Part shown: positions 1-9,733 of the stretch, piece after piece
How the letters are laid out: the number at the start of each line of letters is the position of its first letter
How positions within the stretch are numbered: position 1 is the stretch's first letter
DNA from: Agaricus subrufescens
Lineage: Eukaryota; Basidiomycota; Agaricomycetes; Agaricales; Agaricaceae
Length of the DNA: 64,000 nucleotides
Direction of reading: 5' to 3'
NCBI GenBank assembly: GCA_029945375.1
Contig: CM057062.1
Span: 3,102,854 to 3,166,853 of the forward strand
The notes under the pieces: model-generated
Databases searched by the model: none
Seen by the model: the letters and a program-made list of their open reading frames with translations, nothing else
What the model was told of the DNA's origin: nothing
Translations under genes and position numbers: made by a program

Positions 1-439
1 CCTCCCATCGTCATTAATCCCAATCTCAGACGAAATACGCACTCTAACAACACTGCCAAAAGGGGGTGAAAAGAAGAGAAAAAATCAAGGAAATGGAGAA
101 GGCAGAGAGCGACAGCGGAACAAGCATATCTGCATGCCAGATGAACGCGAAAACGCCGGGCGAAGGGCCATCACAGTCGACGACGCAAGTACGATATTGA
201 GAGGTCTTGATCAGGCTAGGGTTAACGTCCACCTTCACATGTCTTCCAATCGGTGAGTCACCCATCCAAGAGCCTGAAGTGAATAGATCATAAGAATGCA
301 ATTCACGGGTCCTATATGTCAGGAGATGGCTTCTTGGGCAAATGCCGAGCGCCCTGCACGTTTTGTTGATGCAGGGCAGTGCCTCGAAGCATATCCTTCT
401 TTCCTCCCACCACCACCGCTACTTACCTCTCCATACAAC
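1..439. other. Intergenic DNA upstream of NLR copy 1
   Basis: No confident gene is visible. A minus-strand open frame of 85 codons (44-301) begins with a plausible ATG and contains a hydrophobic stretch near its end. It could be the first exon of a divergent gene leaving the window to the left, but nothing in it is recognisable. The rest is probably the promoter of the NLR gene that starts at 440. Confidence 0.3.
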
Positions 440-2363
440 ATGCCGCCCAAGAAGAAACGAGTCAAATTCAAACAGTGGCTCTCAAGTTTCTTTCCCCCTA
501 AGGACACGAGCCATGAAGGTCCGTGCTCCAATGATAAGACTATTGATCTGATGAGAGCTTTCCTCACGTCGTACAGGATCGGGAGGCCTCTTTGAGAATG
601 CGGAAGGCATCGCTGTGAAAGATTCCATCATGACATCTATACGAGGAGATCAGCATAATAATAATACCGTGAACAACACCACGATGAACAATCCAGTATT
701 CAACATGCAAGGTGATCACGCCACGGTGACACAGAGTAGGTAAATCTCATATTCGAGCTTCTACTCGAGCTTATTGCTTCTTTTCAAGTCATGAATCTGC
801 TCTCTCAACATATAATTCAGGGCGCTGCTCACGATTCCTCCGCTCGTACCCCCCCTCCTCGCTGCCATCCCGATACTCGTGTCAAATTAATCGCCCGTAT
901 TAAGGCCTGGTTTGAGGGTCAAAGCCTACAGGAACTACTGTTATGGATCACCGGCCCTGCAGGTGTCGGGAAATCGGCCATCGTCCAGACATTTGCCGAG
1001 TATCTTGCCAAGTCTAAATCCCTTGGTGCATCTGTATTCATCTCTCGCCCGAACAAGCGCAACAAACCAACTAGTATCTTCATCACCATTGCCTACGAGT
1101 TGGCGACTCGGATCGAGGCATATCGTAATTACATTGTTGAACGAATCAGCCTCGATCCGGAATTGTTACGGAGGGACATGGAGACCCAATTTGCGGCGTT
1201 TATCATCGAACCCTTCGTGGAGAGGAGGATTGGGGCAGGTGGCATACGGTGGGGTATATTATTAGACGGGCTGGATGAACTGCGAGGAGAAGATGCGCAG
1301 TGTAACATCATTCAACTCATCAGCACCTTTGTGCGCGATCACCGTGACACTCCTCTTGTCTGGATAATAGCCAGTCGTTCCGAGTCACACATATCGAATA
1401 CGTTTGACGATGAAGAAGTACGTCGCAGCTGTTGGACCGAGTATATTCCTATAGACTCCACTGAAGCATGCGAGGACGTCGAGCGATTTTTGCGATCAAG
1501 TTTCAAAGCGATACAGAAGAAGTTTCGGCACTCTATTCAGAGTGATTGGCCTAGTGACACCGATTTCCTGAAACTCACTGTCGCTGCTTCGGGCCTTTTC
1601 GCATATGCCGAAGTAGTGATGCGATTCATCAAAGATCCAGATCATGGCGATCCTACCTCACGATTTGAGATTTTGATATCCGTTATTGACCGATCCGATG
1701 CTGTTCCAACGAAAGAAAACCCATTCGTGCATTTAGATGCACTTTACCACGAAATTCTTTCTTCAATTCCACCGGTGCACTGGCCCGCAGCCAAAATCTT
1801 GCTTGGATTCACTATCCACGAGATTGATGAACTTCGTCTATCGACTTTCAGAACACTCAAAGGGATGTCCATTCTTTTTGAACTCACCCGAAATATTGTT
1901 TACGCGTCTCTAATCAAATGTCGATCTGCACTCAAGATACCAGATTGGAAAGTTGCACATAAGGAAGGAGTTGTATTCCTTCATGCATCATTCGCCGACT
2001 ACCTCAAAGACTCAAGTCGGTCTGGAGACTTTTACGTTGGTGATATTAGCGACATCGAGAGGGTTGTAGCACCGAAAGTTGTAGAGTTTTGGAAGATCTG
2101 TAGTGGAGATGACGTTGCAACGGGTACGTACAGCGTTTTAGTCTCCGTACTGAACCCTGATGTTGTATTGGCTTCAGCATTGATTGGATCTACGTGGCTT
2201 CAATATTGCTCACAAGCAAGCGGCGAGAGGCCTTCATCTGCAGTTGCAAAATTCCATGCAGCACTCTTCGATGCCATTGTGAACTCTATTTCAAGGTTCC
2301 CCCGCCAATCTTGGGACATGCCATCGTCACTAAAGCTTGACCTGTATGAGCGGCCGCTATTGG

Positions 2364-2863
2364 TGTTATGACTTAATCTTTTTTTAGTCACTCGACTCAT
2401 CAGTTGTACTATAGTTTCTTTCCTAGTCATATCTACGTAGTATAGGTATTGACTCATTCATAGTCATTCGACTCATCTTTTTCTTTTATGACTAGTTTCT
2501 TTCTGACTCCTTGATGACTCGGTCTCATTTTTCCTTTAGTATATAAACTGTATCATTGTAATACCTTTCCTTAGTCTAGTATCTGTTATCCCTGGGATCT
2601 AATCCTAATATAACGAGCTAGAACTCGATTTCTCTCTCCTCTACTCTCTGCTCGCTCTCATAGTCCAAGATTCTTGTTCCGAAGTATTAAAACCTTGAGG
2701 AGGACGCGGCTGTCTACCGGAGACAGTGATACGTTCCAAAGAGGCTCTTTAATACCTAGGAGGACGAGTATTCTCTGATATAACTTACCCTTGTGCTAGG
2801 GGAGTTATCACTCGAGTCACGCTCGCTCTTGTGGTGCTTAGCCTTGGTGCAAGTACCATAACA
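2364..2863 (+). repeat. 5' LTR of the outer retrotransposon
   Basis: This 500-bp direct repeat is matched by 16947-17445 and has TG...CA termini. A TATA box (TATATAAA, 2540-2547) lies 32 bp before TAGTCTAGTAT (2572-2582), the likely mRNA 5' end. That 11-mer is exactly complementary to the primer site just inside the LTR. Confidence 0.94.
2540..2582 (+). promoter_or_regulatory. LTR core promoter and predicted mRNA 5' end (outer element)
   Basis: TATATAAA at 2540-2547 is followed 32 bp from its start by TAGTCTAGTAT at 2572-2582. The latter pairs with the primer site at 2866-2876, which fixes the expected transcript start at or near 2572. The inner element shows the same 32-bp spacing, an independent check. 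Confidence 0.7.
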
Positions 2864-2865
2864 GA

Positions 2866-2876
2866 ATACTAGACTA
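2866..2876 (+). other. Primer binding site, self-priming type (outer element)
   Basis: ATACTAGACTA starts two bases after the 5' LTR and is the exact reverse complement of TAGTCTAGTAT at 2572-2582 in the same LTR. No tRNA-type site such as TGGTATCAGAGC is present here. The arrangement matches the self-primed initiation known from fission yeast Tf1, in which the mRNA 5' end folds back and is cleaved to prime cDNA synthesis. Confidence 0.72.
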
Positions 2877-2941
2877 CTCTCTTTTCGACCCTTGTCTTTG
2901 GGATTCGAGGTTCACCTTTGGTGAGGTTCAACTACGGTTGA

Positions 2942-3672
2942 GGTCTACTTGAGTTTCAAAATCCAACACTTTATTCCAACACCTTCCGCTTGGGGATTCC
3001 CTACAAGCACACACCAATACTACGGCTCCAACATACTCAGCAGCAGCTTCATCTGAAGAATCAGAAGAAGAAGAAGAAACTTTTCAGACACCCCCGAGAA
3101 ACACTGGAGAATCAAAAGGAAAAGAAGTTGAATACACCCCTACAGAACAAGAAGAAAGACACCCACCATCCCCTACCGAGAAAAATCCATCCCCTACCAC
3201 CCAAGCCGCATTTTCATACTACGAACAACCAACTTCTCGCAAAGAAAGAAAGGAAGGAAAAGGCAGAGTCCAAGCGTTTCAGAGAACACTACAAGGCCTT
3301 ATATCAAGTAAATCAACTCGTATATCACAACCTAAATTTACCCCATCAAGATCGCGATTGGAAGATCTTCCCCCTATTGGCTCAAGTTCTAGAACTCAAA
3401 CTTCACTACCCCAAACCCCATACGACACTAGAAGTCCTCAACAACAAACCGAATCTACCCCCGATTTCTTTGCCGAACCCTCAAGATTTGAAGGAACATA
3501 TTCAAAATCTACAGAAGAATTATCAACTACTTTTGAACAAACCAGATTATCTCGAAGTCCATCCCCAGTCAGACAACCAAGTAAACAACCTACCCCTCAA
3601 CCAAGCAGACCAGTATCTCCAATCCCTACTCCGAGAACTAGAAGCGTATCACCCGCCCTATCAACCCCAATA
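2942..3672 (+). other. ATG-free leader with two open frames upstream of outer gag
   Basis: From the predicted mRNA start (2572) to 3672 there is no ATG in any frame. Two frames are nevertheless open at the same time: one from about 2942 to the TAA at 3671-3673, and the gag frame from 2953 through the gag ATG at 3673. The gag-frame extension is rich in Glu, Ser and Pro, like the acidic N-terminus of the inner element's Gag. The other frame is Leu/Lys rich and could form helices. If translated, either must use a non-AUG start or splicing. Composition is A/C rich and T poor, which by itself lowers both stop and ATG frequency. Confidence 0.55.
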
Positions 3673-4127
3673 ATGGCACAACCACAGCAACAACAGCAAC
3701 AACAACAACAACAAGCACCTGCACCAGGACAGCGGGAACTACGACTCACAATCCCTGAACCATTTAATGGAAATCGAGACAAATTTGACTCATGGCTACA
3801 TGGCATGCAACTATACCTATTAGGAAATCGAGCAATTTATAACGATGACGCTAGCCGAATTCTATTCATGTTAACCAATATGAAAGGAGGAGAAGCAGAC
3901 TATTGGGTCCAAGATTTTATTGAAGCACATACAAACCCACCAGCAGGATATCAAGCAGACGACTACGACGCATTTATAGATCAATTAAAAAGAGACTTTA
4001 GACCTGCAGACGAAGGAGCTTATGCCAGAAGAAATTTAAAAACATTACAACAACGGAACGCACCCATTGAAGAATTCAACGCACATTTTAAAGTACTTGC
4101 AAGAAAATCCGGCATAACAGATAACAG

Positions 4128-4441
4128 TGTTACGATCTATTTCTACTATCGGTCCCCTGACCCAGGCCCATATGCTACCGCTCCACCACCATATGCCACC
4201 ATTACTGTATCCGTGTATATGTTCTCATGTTTACTCAGCCATGTTCTCACCGTTAGTCAGACACCTCGGGTATACTTACTCAGCCCGACTTCTCCTTCTA
4301 TTATTAGGTAGTCGACTCTTCTATAAGTAGCGTAGTTATACTCTGTATTCCTTACGCTTTACCAACTCGCTATATTCCCTTATCGCTCTCAAGTCTTTGC
4401 CTTAAGTTGCAACCTGAGCTAATCGCTATAAGGTCGTAACA
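4128..4441 (+). repeat. 5' LTR of the inner retrotransposon
   Basis: This 314-bp LTR starts TGTTACG and ends GTAACA. It contains TATAAGTA at 4322-4329 and ACGCTTTACCAA at 4354-4365. The 3' copy is 10708-11021, with one mismatch. Confidence 0.95.
4322..4365 (+). promoter_or_regulatory. LTR core promoter and predicted mRNA 5' end (inner element)
   Basis: TATAAGTA (4322-4329) lies 32 bp upstream of ACGCTTTACCAA (4354-4365). That 12-mer is the exact complement of the primer site at 4443-4454, so transcription is expected to begin at about 4354. Confidence 0.7.
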
Positions 4442-4442
4442 T

Positions 4443-4454
4443 TTGGTAAAGCGT
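4443..4454 (+). other. Primer binding site, self-priming type (inner element)
   Basis: TTGGTAAAGCGT begins one base after the 5' LTR (which ends at 4441) and is the exact reverse complement of ACGCTTTACCAA in the LTR. This indicates Tf1-like self-priming rather than tRNA priming. Confidence 0.75.
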
Positions 4455-4521
4455 CGTAAAGCTCACCTTGCAGGAAGACCTCTAGTCATTGAGGCAGGAA
4501 ACCACGAAGGCTCAATAGTAT

Positions 4522-5649
4522 ATGAGCACGGACGACTTCGACCAACTAGGAATCGATTTTGAAACCCTATTCTACGAAGGGCACCGAACCGGAAACAGAT
4601 TTGAACCCCTCAGACAAGAGGAAGAACAGGACCAGTCATCAGAAAACGAGGAACCAGAAGAACACGAACCCGAAGGACCAGAACCAGTAGCCGTAGCGCC
4701 AAACACACCACTCGACGAAGAACTCAACCGACTAGCTAAGGAACTCGAAGAACTCGAACTCAAAGAAATGGCAACCAGCACCACCGAACCCAGAACCAAG
4801 ATCGACCACAAAGCCCTCATCGACCCCGGATACTTCGAGGGAGACAGAAAGAAATTCAACGACTGGTGGAGAGGAATAGAAGTATACCTTACCTTCCACC
4901 AATATCAAGATTCGAACTCCAAGATCCTCATCGCCACCAACCGTCTCCGCGGAGAAATCCCGGGATGGTTTGCTAAACATTGGGAGGACAAAGTCATCAA
5001 ATCCGACGACACCGCAGACTGGAACACTTTTTCTCAGGAAATAGTAGACGCTTTCTCACCCGGAAACGAAAAGGAGATCGCCAAAGAAAAGATCGAAACG
5101 TACAAGCAAGGAAACACCCACACCAATGACTTCCTGGTCAAATTCACCGCTCTCATTAGTCAATCTGGAACCAACGAGGATCACGCGCTCTATCTTTTAA
5201 AGAACCATACCAGACCCGACATCATTCACACCATATTGGGATACCCACCGTCCTCTATTCCCACCTCTCTCAAAGGATGGATCGCTGCCATAGGATCTGT
5301 CGGAAAAGGATGGGAATCTACCGAAAAACGAAGAAACGATCAACGCACCGCCACGGGCGTCACTTATGGAGGAAATGGACAACCCATGGAAATAGGAGCC
5401 AGAAAGCTGGAATGGGATGCAAACGGAAGGCCGAAATGCCTCAAATGCGGAAAGTTCGGACACATTAAGAAGGAATGCCGAGGAGGATCGGGAAGATCCA
5501 ACATCGAATGCTATAATTGTGGCAAACCCGGCCACATCGCCAAAGTATGCCGAAGCCCCAAGAAACAAACCAAGATTCGCGCTATTACCACCGGAGAAGA
5601 AGGAACAGCCGAAGAAACTCAACAGGATTTTCCCAAAGGTTCGGAGTAG
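4522..5649 (+). CDS. gag: Gag polyprotein of the inner element
   Basis: The 375-aa Gag is the structural protein that forms the particle and binds element RNA. The ATG at 4522 is the first one after the predicted transcript start. Residues 1-80 are acidic and Glu-rich. The middle part (about 95-260) is the retrotransposon Gag core, starting IDHKALIDPGYFEGDRKKFN. The C-terminus carries two CCHC zinc knuckles, CLKCGKFGHIKKEC (about residue 310) and CYNCGKPGHIAKVC (about 330). Pol overlaps its end in the -1 frame, so Gag-Pol is presumably made by frameshifting. I found no textbook heptamer, although TTTTCCCAAAG lies just before the gag stop. Confidence 0.93.
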   Translation: MSTDDFDQLGIDFETLFYEGHRTGNRFEPLRQEEEQDQSSENEEPEEHEPEGPEPVAVAPNTPLDEELNRLAKELEELELKEMATSTTEPRTKIDHKALIDPGYFEGDRKKFNDWWRGIEVYLTFHQYQDSNSKILIATNRLRGEIPGWFAKHWEDKVIKSDDTADWNTFSQEIVDAFSPGNEKEIAKEKIETYKQGNTHTNDFLVKFTALISQSGTNEDHALYLLKNHTRPDIIHTILGYPPSSIPTSLKGWIAAIGSVGKGWESTEKRRNDQRTATGVTYGGNGQPMEIGARKLEWDANGRPKCLKCGKFGHIKKECRGGSGRSNIECYNCGKPGHIAKVCRSPKKQTKIRAITTGEEGTAEETQQDFPKGSE

Positions 5650-8600
5650 GCACGAACTCGCGAACCAATGTATCTAGTCGTATGAGAAATCGATATGTTT
5701 GCCCTCAGAAACGACTAGGAGTGCAGGAGTTAATACTCAAACCGGAAATCACCAAACCTAATGGAGAAACGTTCCAAGCCAAAACCATGCTCGACTCGGG
5801 ATGCACCCACACCTGTATCGACAAACGAACCGTCTATAAACAGAAAATCCCCACCCACAAACTTGATCATCCCATCCAAGCCACCAACGCCGACGGAACC
5901 CCAAGCGGAAAAGAACCCATCACCAAATTCGTCAACCTGGATCTAAACATAGAAGGACACCAAGAAACTATCGACGCAGTCGTAGCCGAACTGGACTCGG
6001 CGGACATCTTCATTGGACATGACTGGTTAACCAAACACAACCCGGAAATCGACTGGAACCGAGGAACTGTAACCTTCTCAAGATGCCCACCCGAATGCTC
6101 AATCAGACACACCAACTTCTCACTACCGGAACACCTACGACGACTTCAAACCAAATGGGAAGACTTCGAAGAAGAAAAGGAACCCGACCCAACCAATCCC
6201 CTCGACCTACCTGAATACATGAGACCGTACACCCACCTCTTCAACAAAAAGAACTTCGACAAACTACCGAAACGAACCCAATGGGACCACGAGGTCAACC
6301 TACTCCCGGACGCCCCAAATGAAATCGACGCAAAGGTCTACGAAATGACTCCGAAGGAGGAAATCGAGCTCAACAAATTCCTGGATGAAAACCTGGCCTC
6401 TAACCGAATCCGACCATCTAAAAGCCCTTACGCCGCCCCGTGTTTCTTTGTACCTAAAAAAGACGGATCTCTACGATTATGTCAAGACTATCGGAAGCTC
6501 AACGAAGTTACTATCAAGGACAAGACCCCCCTACCACTCATTAGCGAAGTCATCGGAAAGCTTAAACACGCCAAATACTTCAACAAGCTCGACATCATCT
6601 GGGGATACAACAACGTGAGGATTAAAGAAGGAGACGAATGGAAAGGCGCAATCTTAACCAACAGAGGACTATTCGAACCTACGGTAATGTTTTTCGGAAT
6701 GTGCAACTCTCCTGCAACCTTCTCTCGGTGGATGACCACCATATTCCGCGAAATGATCCAAGACGGTTCCCTGGTCAACTACATTGACGATTTCGCCATT
6801 CCTGCCGACTCACTCCCTGAACTAGAAGAACGGACATTGCGATTCCTAAAAATAGCGGACGAAAACAACCTGTGCTTCAAACGAACCAAGTGCGAGTTTA
6901 ATGCAACCAAGATCTCGATGCTAGGAACGGTTATAGGAGATGGTCAAGCAAGCATGGAAACTGAAAAAGTCGAATCGGTCCGAAACTGGAGAACCCCAAC
7001 CTGCGTAAAGGATGTCGAACGGTTTATCGGCTTCGCAAACTTCTACAGGCGTTTTATTCAGGACTTTAGCACTCTCGCTGCGCCGCTCAATGCCTTGAAG
7101 GGAGGTAAGATCCCAAAACCATGGAAATGGACCTCCGAGGAACAAAACGCTTTCGAAGCCATCAAAACTGCCATTACCAACGAACCCGTCCTAGCTCTAC
7201 CAGACAACGAAGGGAAATTCAGACTCGAGACTGACGCATCCAACGTAGGAATCGGAGCAGTCTTATCCCAGGAACAAGAAGGAAAATGGCACCCTGTCGC
7301 CTTCATGTCCAAAGCCCTCACCGACGCAGAAAAGAACTACGAGATCTACGACAAAGAACTCCTTGCCATAGTCAAAGCAATCAAGAACTGGAGACACTAT
7401 CTACTAGACGCCAAACATCAATTCGAAATCTGGACCGACCACGAAAACCTCAAATACTTCCGCGAACCACAAAAACTAAATGCCCGCCAGGCCCGATGGT
7501 ATCTCATGCTCCAAGAATACGATTACCTACTCCGACACATCCCTGGTAAAACCAACGTCAAGGCCGACATCCTATCCAGACTCTTCCGACACGAGAACCC
7601 CGAAGAAGAGACCAAAATCGAGATGTTCAAAGACCGCATGATAATCAGAACCTTATCCGAATTACCCACGTCGCTAGAAATAACCCTCCTCCAGAACCGA
7701 AACTTCAGTATCTCCACGGACTCCCACATCTTAAACGCAATTCGAAACTCCCCGAAACCCGAATACCGCGTAACTCAGGAGAAAAACAAACGACCTGAAC
7801 TATTCTGGGAAGAAAAGGGAATCACCTATCGAAATGGAAAAATCTACGTCCCAGACGAACCGAAACTTCGAGAAACTATTCTACTCGACCACCATAATCC
7901 ACCCGACATCGGACACCCCGGAACTTACCGCATGCTCGAACTCCTAAAACGAACCTTCTGGTGGCCCACCATCAAGACTGACGTCAAACGATTCGTGAAA
8001 GGATGCACGGAATGCCAAAGGAACAAAATCATCCGTCAACCAGGTCACATCGCACTCAATCCACTACCGATCCCCGAACTCCCCTGGCAAGAAATCTCCA
8101 TTGACATGATCGGACCCCTACCTAAATCTGAGGAACACGACGCCATACTAGTCATAGTCGATCGATTTTCCAAAATGATTCACCTTATCCCCACCGAAAC
8201 CTCTCTCACGTCAAAACAGCTAGCCGAAATCTACAAGAAAGAAGTCTGGCGCATTCATGGAATTCCCAAGCGCATTATTAGCGACCGAGGACCCCAGTTC
8301 GCATCAAAATTCATGAAAGAACTCTGCACTGCGCTAGGTATCGAAAGAAACCTATCCACCGCATACCACCCGCAAACCGATGGACAAACGGAAAGGATTA
8401 ACCAAGAAGTGGAATCATACCTACGCAACTTCGTCAACTACAAACAAAACGACTGGGCAAAATGGCTCCCCACCGCCGAATTCCAGTACAACGACAAAAC
8501 CCACGCTGCCACCAAACAAACCCCGTTCTTCTTGACATATGGAACTCACCCTTGGAAAGGAAACCTCACCGTTAACTCGGCAAACCCACTCGCCAACGAA

Positions 8601-9134
8601 TTTGCCTCGGAACTAGCGAAAACCCGAGAAGAAGCCCGAAACGCTCTGGAAGACTACAACCAAACCATGTCTGAAAGAGGAAACCTGAAACGGCAGAAGC
8701 CTTCCCTATCCAAAGGAGATCTCGTCTTCCTAGAAGCAAGTAACATACGATCAAACCGCCCTTCCGGAAAAATGGACAACAAAAGATACGGCCCCTTCGA
8801 GATTCTAGAACCAGTTGGAAACACCTCGTTCCGCCTAAAATTACCTGAAACTTGGGCAATCCACGACGTTTTCCATTCTTCACTCCTCACCAAATTCATT
8901 CCACCCGAATTCGAATGTCAGAAAACTGCCCCACCGCCGCCACCGGACATTATTAACAACAAAGAAGAATACGAAGTTGAGGAAATCCGAGGACACCAAA
9001 AGAAAGGCCGAGGCATACAATACCTGGTACACTGGAAAGGATACGACAACTCCGAGGACACATGGCAATCCGCAGCAGATCTTGAGAACGCCAAGGATAT
9101 CCTGGACAAGTACCGAGCCGACAACAACCTATAA
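5517..9134 (+). CDS. pol: Pol polyprotein of the inner element (PR-RT-RH-IN-chromodomain)
   Basis: This frame of about 1200 codons is uninterrupted from inside gag to TAA at 9132-9134. In order it contains: an aspartic protease (LDSGCTHTC), RT with YIDD, RNase H (LETDASNVGIGAVL), and an integrase. The integrase shows an HHCC zinc domain (HHNPPDIGHPGTYR ... CTECQRNK) and a DDE core at IDMIGPLP, SDRGPQF and TERINQE. A C-terminal chromodomain follows (YEVEEIRGHQKKGRG ... WKGYDNSEDTW). The chromodomain probably targets integration to particular chromatin. The first in-frame ATG is near 5681; expression is more likely by -1 frameshift from gag, as the frames overlap by over 130 bases. No inactivating change was seen. 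Confidence 0.95.
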   Translation: MWQTRPHRQSMPKPQETNQDSRYYHRRRRNSRRNSTGFSQRFGVGTNSRTNVSSRMRNRYVCPQKRLGVQELILKPEITKPNGETFQAKTMLDSGCTHTCIDKRTVYKQKIPTHKLDHPIQATNADGTPSGKEPITKFVNLDLNIEGHQETIDAVVAELDSADIFIGHDWLTKHNPEIDWNRGTVTFSRCPPECSIRHTNFSLPEHLRRLQTKWEDFEEEKEPDPTNPLDLPEYMRPYTHLFNKKNFDKLPKRTQWDHEVNLLPDAPNEIDAKVYEMTPKEEIELNKFLDENLASNRIRPSKSPYAAPCFFVPKKDGSLRLCQDYRKLNEVTIKDKTPLPLISEVIGKLKHAKYFNKLDIIWGYNNVRIKEGDEWKGAILTNRGLFEPTVMFFGMCNSPATFSRWMTTIFREMIQDGSLVNYIDDFAIPADSLPELEERTLRFLKIADENNLCFKRTKCEFNATKISMLGTVIGDGQASMETEKVESVRNWRTPTCVKDVERFIGFANFYRRFIQDFSTLAAPLNALKGGKIPKPWKWTSEEQNAFEAIKTAITNEPVLALPDNEGKFRLETDASNVGIGAVLSQEQEGKWHPVAFMSKALTDAEKNYEIYDKELLAIVKAIKNWRHYLLDAKHQFEIWTDHENLKYFREPQKLNARQARWYLMLQEYDYLLRHIPGKTNVKADILSRLFRHENPEEETKIEMFKDRMIIRTLSELPTSLEITLLQNRNFSISTDSHILNAIRNSPKPEYRVTQEKNKRPELFWEEKGITYRNGKIYVPDEPKLRETILLDHHNPPDIGHPGTYRMLELLKRTFWWPTIKTDVKRFVKGCTECQRNKIIRQPGHIALNPLPIPELPWQEISIDMIGPLPKSEEHDAILVIVDRFSKMIHLIPTETSLTSKQLAEIYKKEVWRIHGIPKRIISDRGPQFASKFMKELCTALGIERNLSTAYHPQTDGQTERINQEVESYLRNFVNYKQNDWAKWLPTAEFQYNDKTHAATKQTPFFLTYGTHPWKGNLTVNSANPLANEFASELAKTREEARNALEDYNQTMSERGNLKRQKPSLSKGDLVFLEASNIRSNRPSGKMDNKRYGPFEILEPVGNTSFRLKLPETWAIHDVFHSSLLTKFIPPEFECQKTAPPPPPDIINNKEEYEVEEIRGHQKKGRGIQYLVHWKGYDNSEDTWQSAADLENAKDILDKYRADNNL

Positions 9135-9194
9135 AAGGAACATCAGTTCCCTGCCAACGGTATAGCATTCGTCTATTGGTTCGAAGAAGACATC

Positions 9195-9611
9195 ATGAGC
9201 ACTCAACAAAACACCGCCAACACCCCCACCGACCGCGAGGCCTACCACAGCCTCATCATCGACTCTTTCCGCAGTTCCGCCAAACGTGAGCTGTTGGAAA
9301 TCCTCGGGGCGGTAACCGATGTGGAGAACCGCTACGCGCACACCTACTTCCCCCTTGTCCTCGACCAACCCACCGGAGTGAACGCTCCAACCACAGAGGA
9401 GAGAGACCACATGACCAAGGTCATGAGAACGGAGAGGATGCTGATTAAGAAAATCAGAGCTAAATTGGAAGCGATGGAGAACGATCTGGTAGATCTCACC
9501 AAGGAGATAAACCCGAATGCCCTCGGATGGGCCGCTAATGGAGGAACATGGGAAAATGGATGGGTACCACAGGAAGTACCACAGGACGATGAAAACAATC
9601 AGCAACAGTAA
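9195..9611 (+). CDS. Extra ORF 3 of the inner element, unknown function
   Basis: A 138-aa ORF starts with ATG at 9195, 60 bases after the pol stop. The sequence is hydrophilic. Residues 20-55 and 70-105 look helical (MRTERMLIKKIRAKLEAMEN suggests a coiled coil), and the tail is rich in Trp, Gly, Asn and Gln. It has no signal peptide or membrane segment, so it is not envelope-like. I do not recognise it. Being intact beside an intact pol in a young element argues that it is a functional accessory protein rather than chance. Confidence 0.6.
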   Translation: MSTQQNTANTPTDREAYHSLIIDSFRSSAKRELLEILGAVTDVENRYAHTYFPLVLDQPTGVNAPTTEERDHMTKVMRTERMLIKKIRAKLEAMENDLVDLTKEINPNALGWAANGGTWENGWVPQEVPQDDENNQQQ

Positions 9612-9642
9612 ATAAGTTGCCTAATAGGGAGGAGGAAAGTAG

Positions 9643-9648
9643 TATAAA
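9643..9648 (+). promoter_or_regulatory. Candidate internal TATA box for ORF 4 of the inner element
   Basis: TATAAA lies 91 bases before the ATG at 9734, followed by a pyrimidine-rich stretch (about 9665-9730) of the kind often seen around fungal transcription starts. It suggests a separate subgenomic mRNA for ORF 4. Confidence 0.4.
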
Positions 9649-9733
9649 TCCCAATCCGTTTGTCGCCCTTTTTTCATCCAATCTGCCCAGCATTTCTCTC
9701 TCAAAGTACATCCCTCTTCTCGAAGCTCTAGTC

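Noticed and set aside
2864..2900. tRNA-primed PBS for the outer element
   Set aside because: No stretch after the LTR resembles the common tRNA-Met type site, whereas an exact 11-base match to the element's own LTR is present.
2990..3673. Calling the 227-codon leader frame a normal gene starting at 2990
   Set aside because: The codon at 2990 is TTG and the whole leader has no ATG. I report it as an open leader frame and not as a gene with a known start.
3597..3806. Minus-strand frame with a run of Cys and Gly codons
   Set aside because: It is the complement of the CAA/CAG (Gln) tract at the gag start, not a gene.
4572..4980. Minus-strand frames of 80-95 codons over the inner gag
   Set aside because: They are Ser-rich shadows of the Glu/Asp-rich gag frame and have no independent features.
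5197..5622. Minus-strand 141-codon frame
   Set aside because: It is antisense to the gag zinc knuckles; composition and position fit a shadow frame.
9617..9733. Extending ORF 4 of the inner element to 9617
   Set aside because: That start would be TTG and lies upstream of the TATA box at 9643; the first ATG is at 9734.
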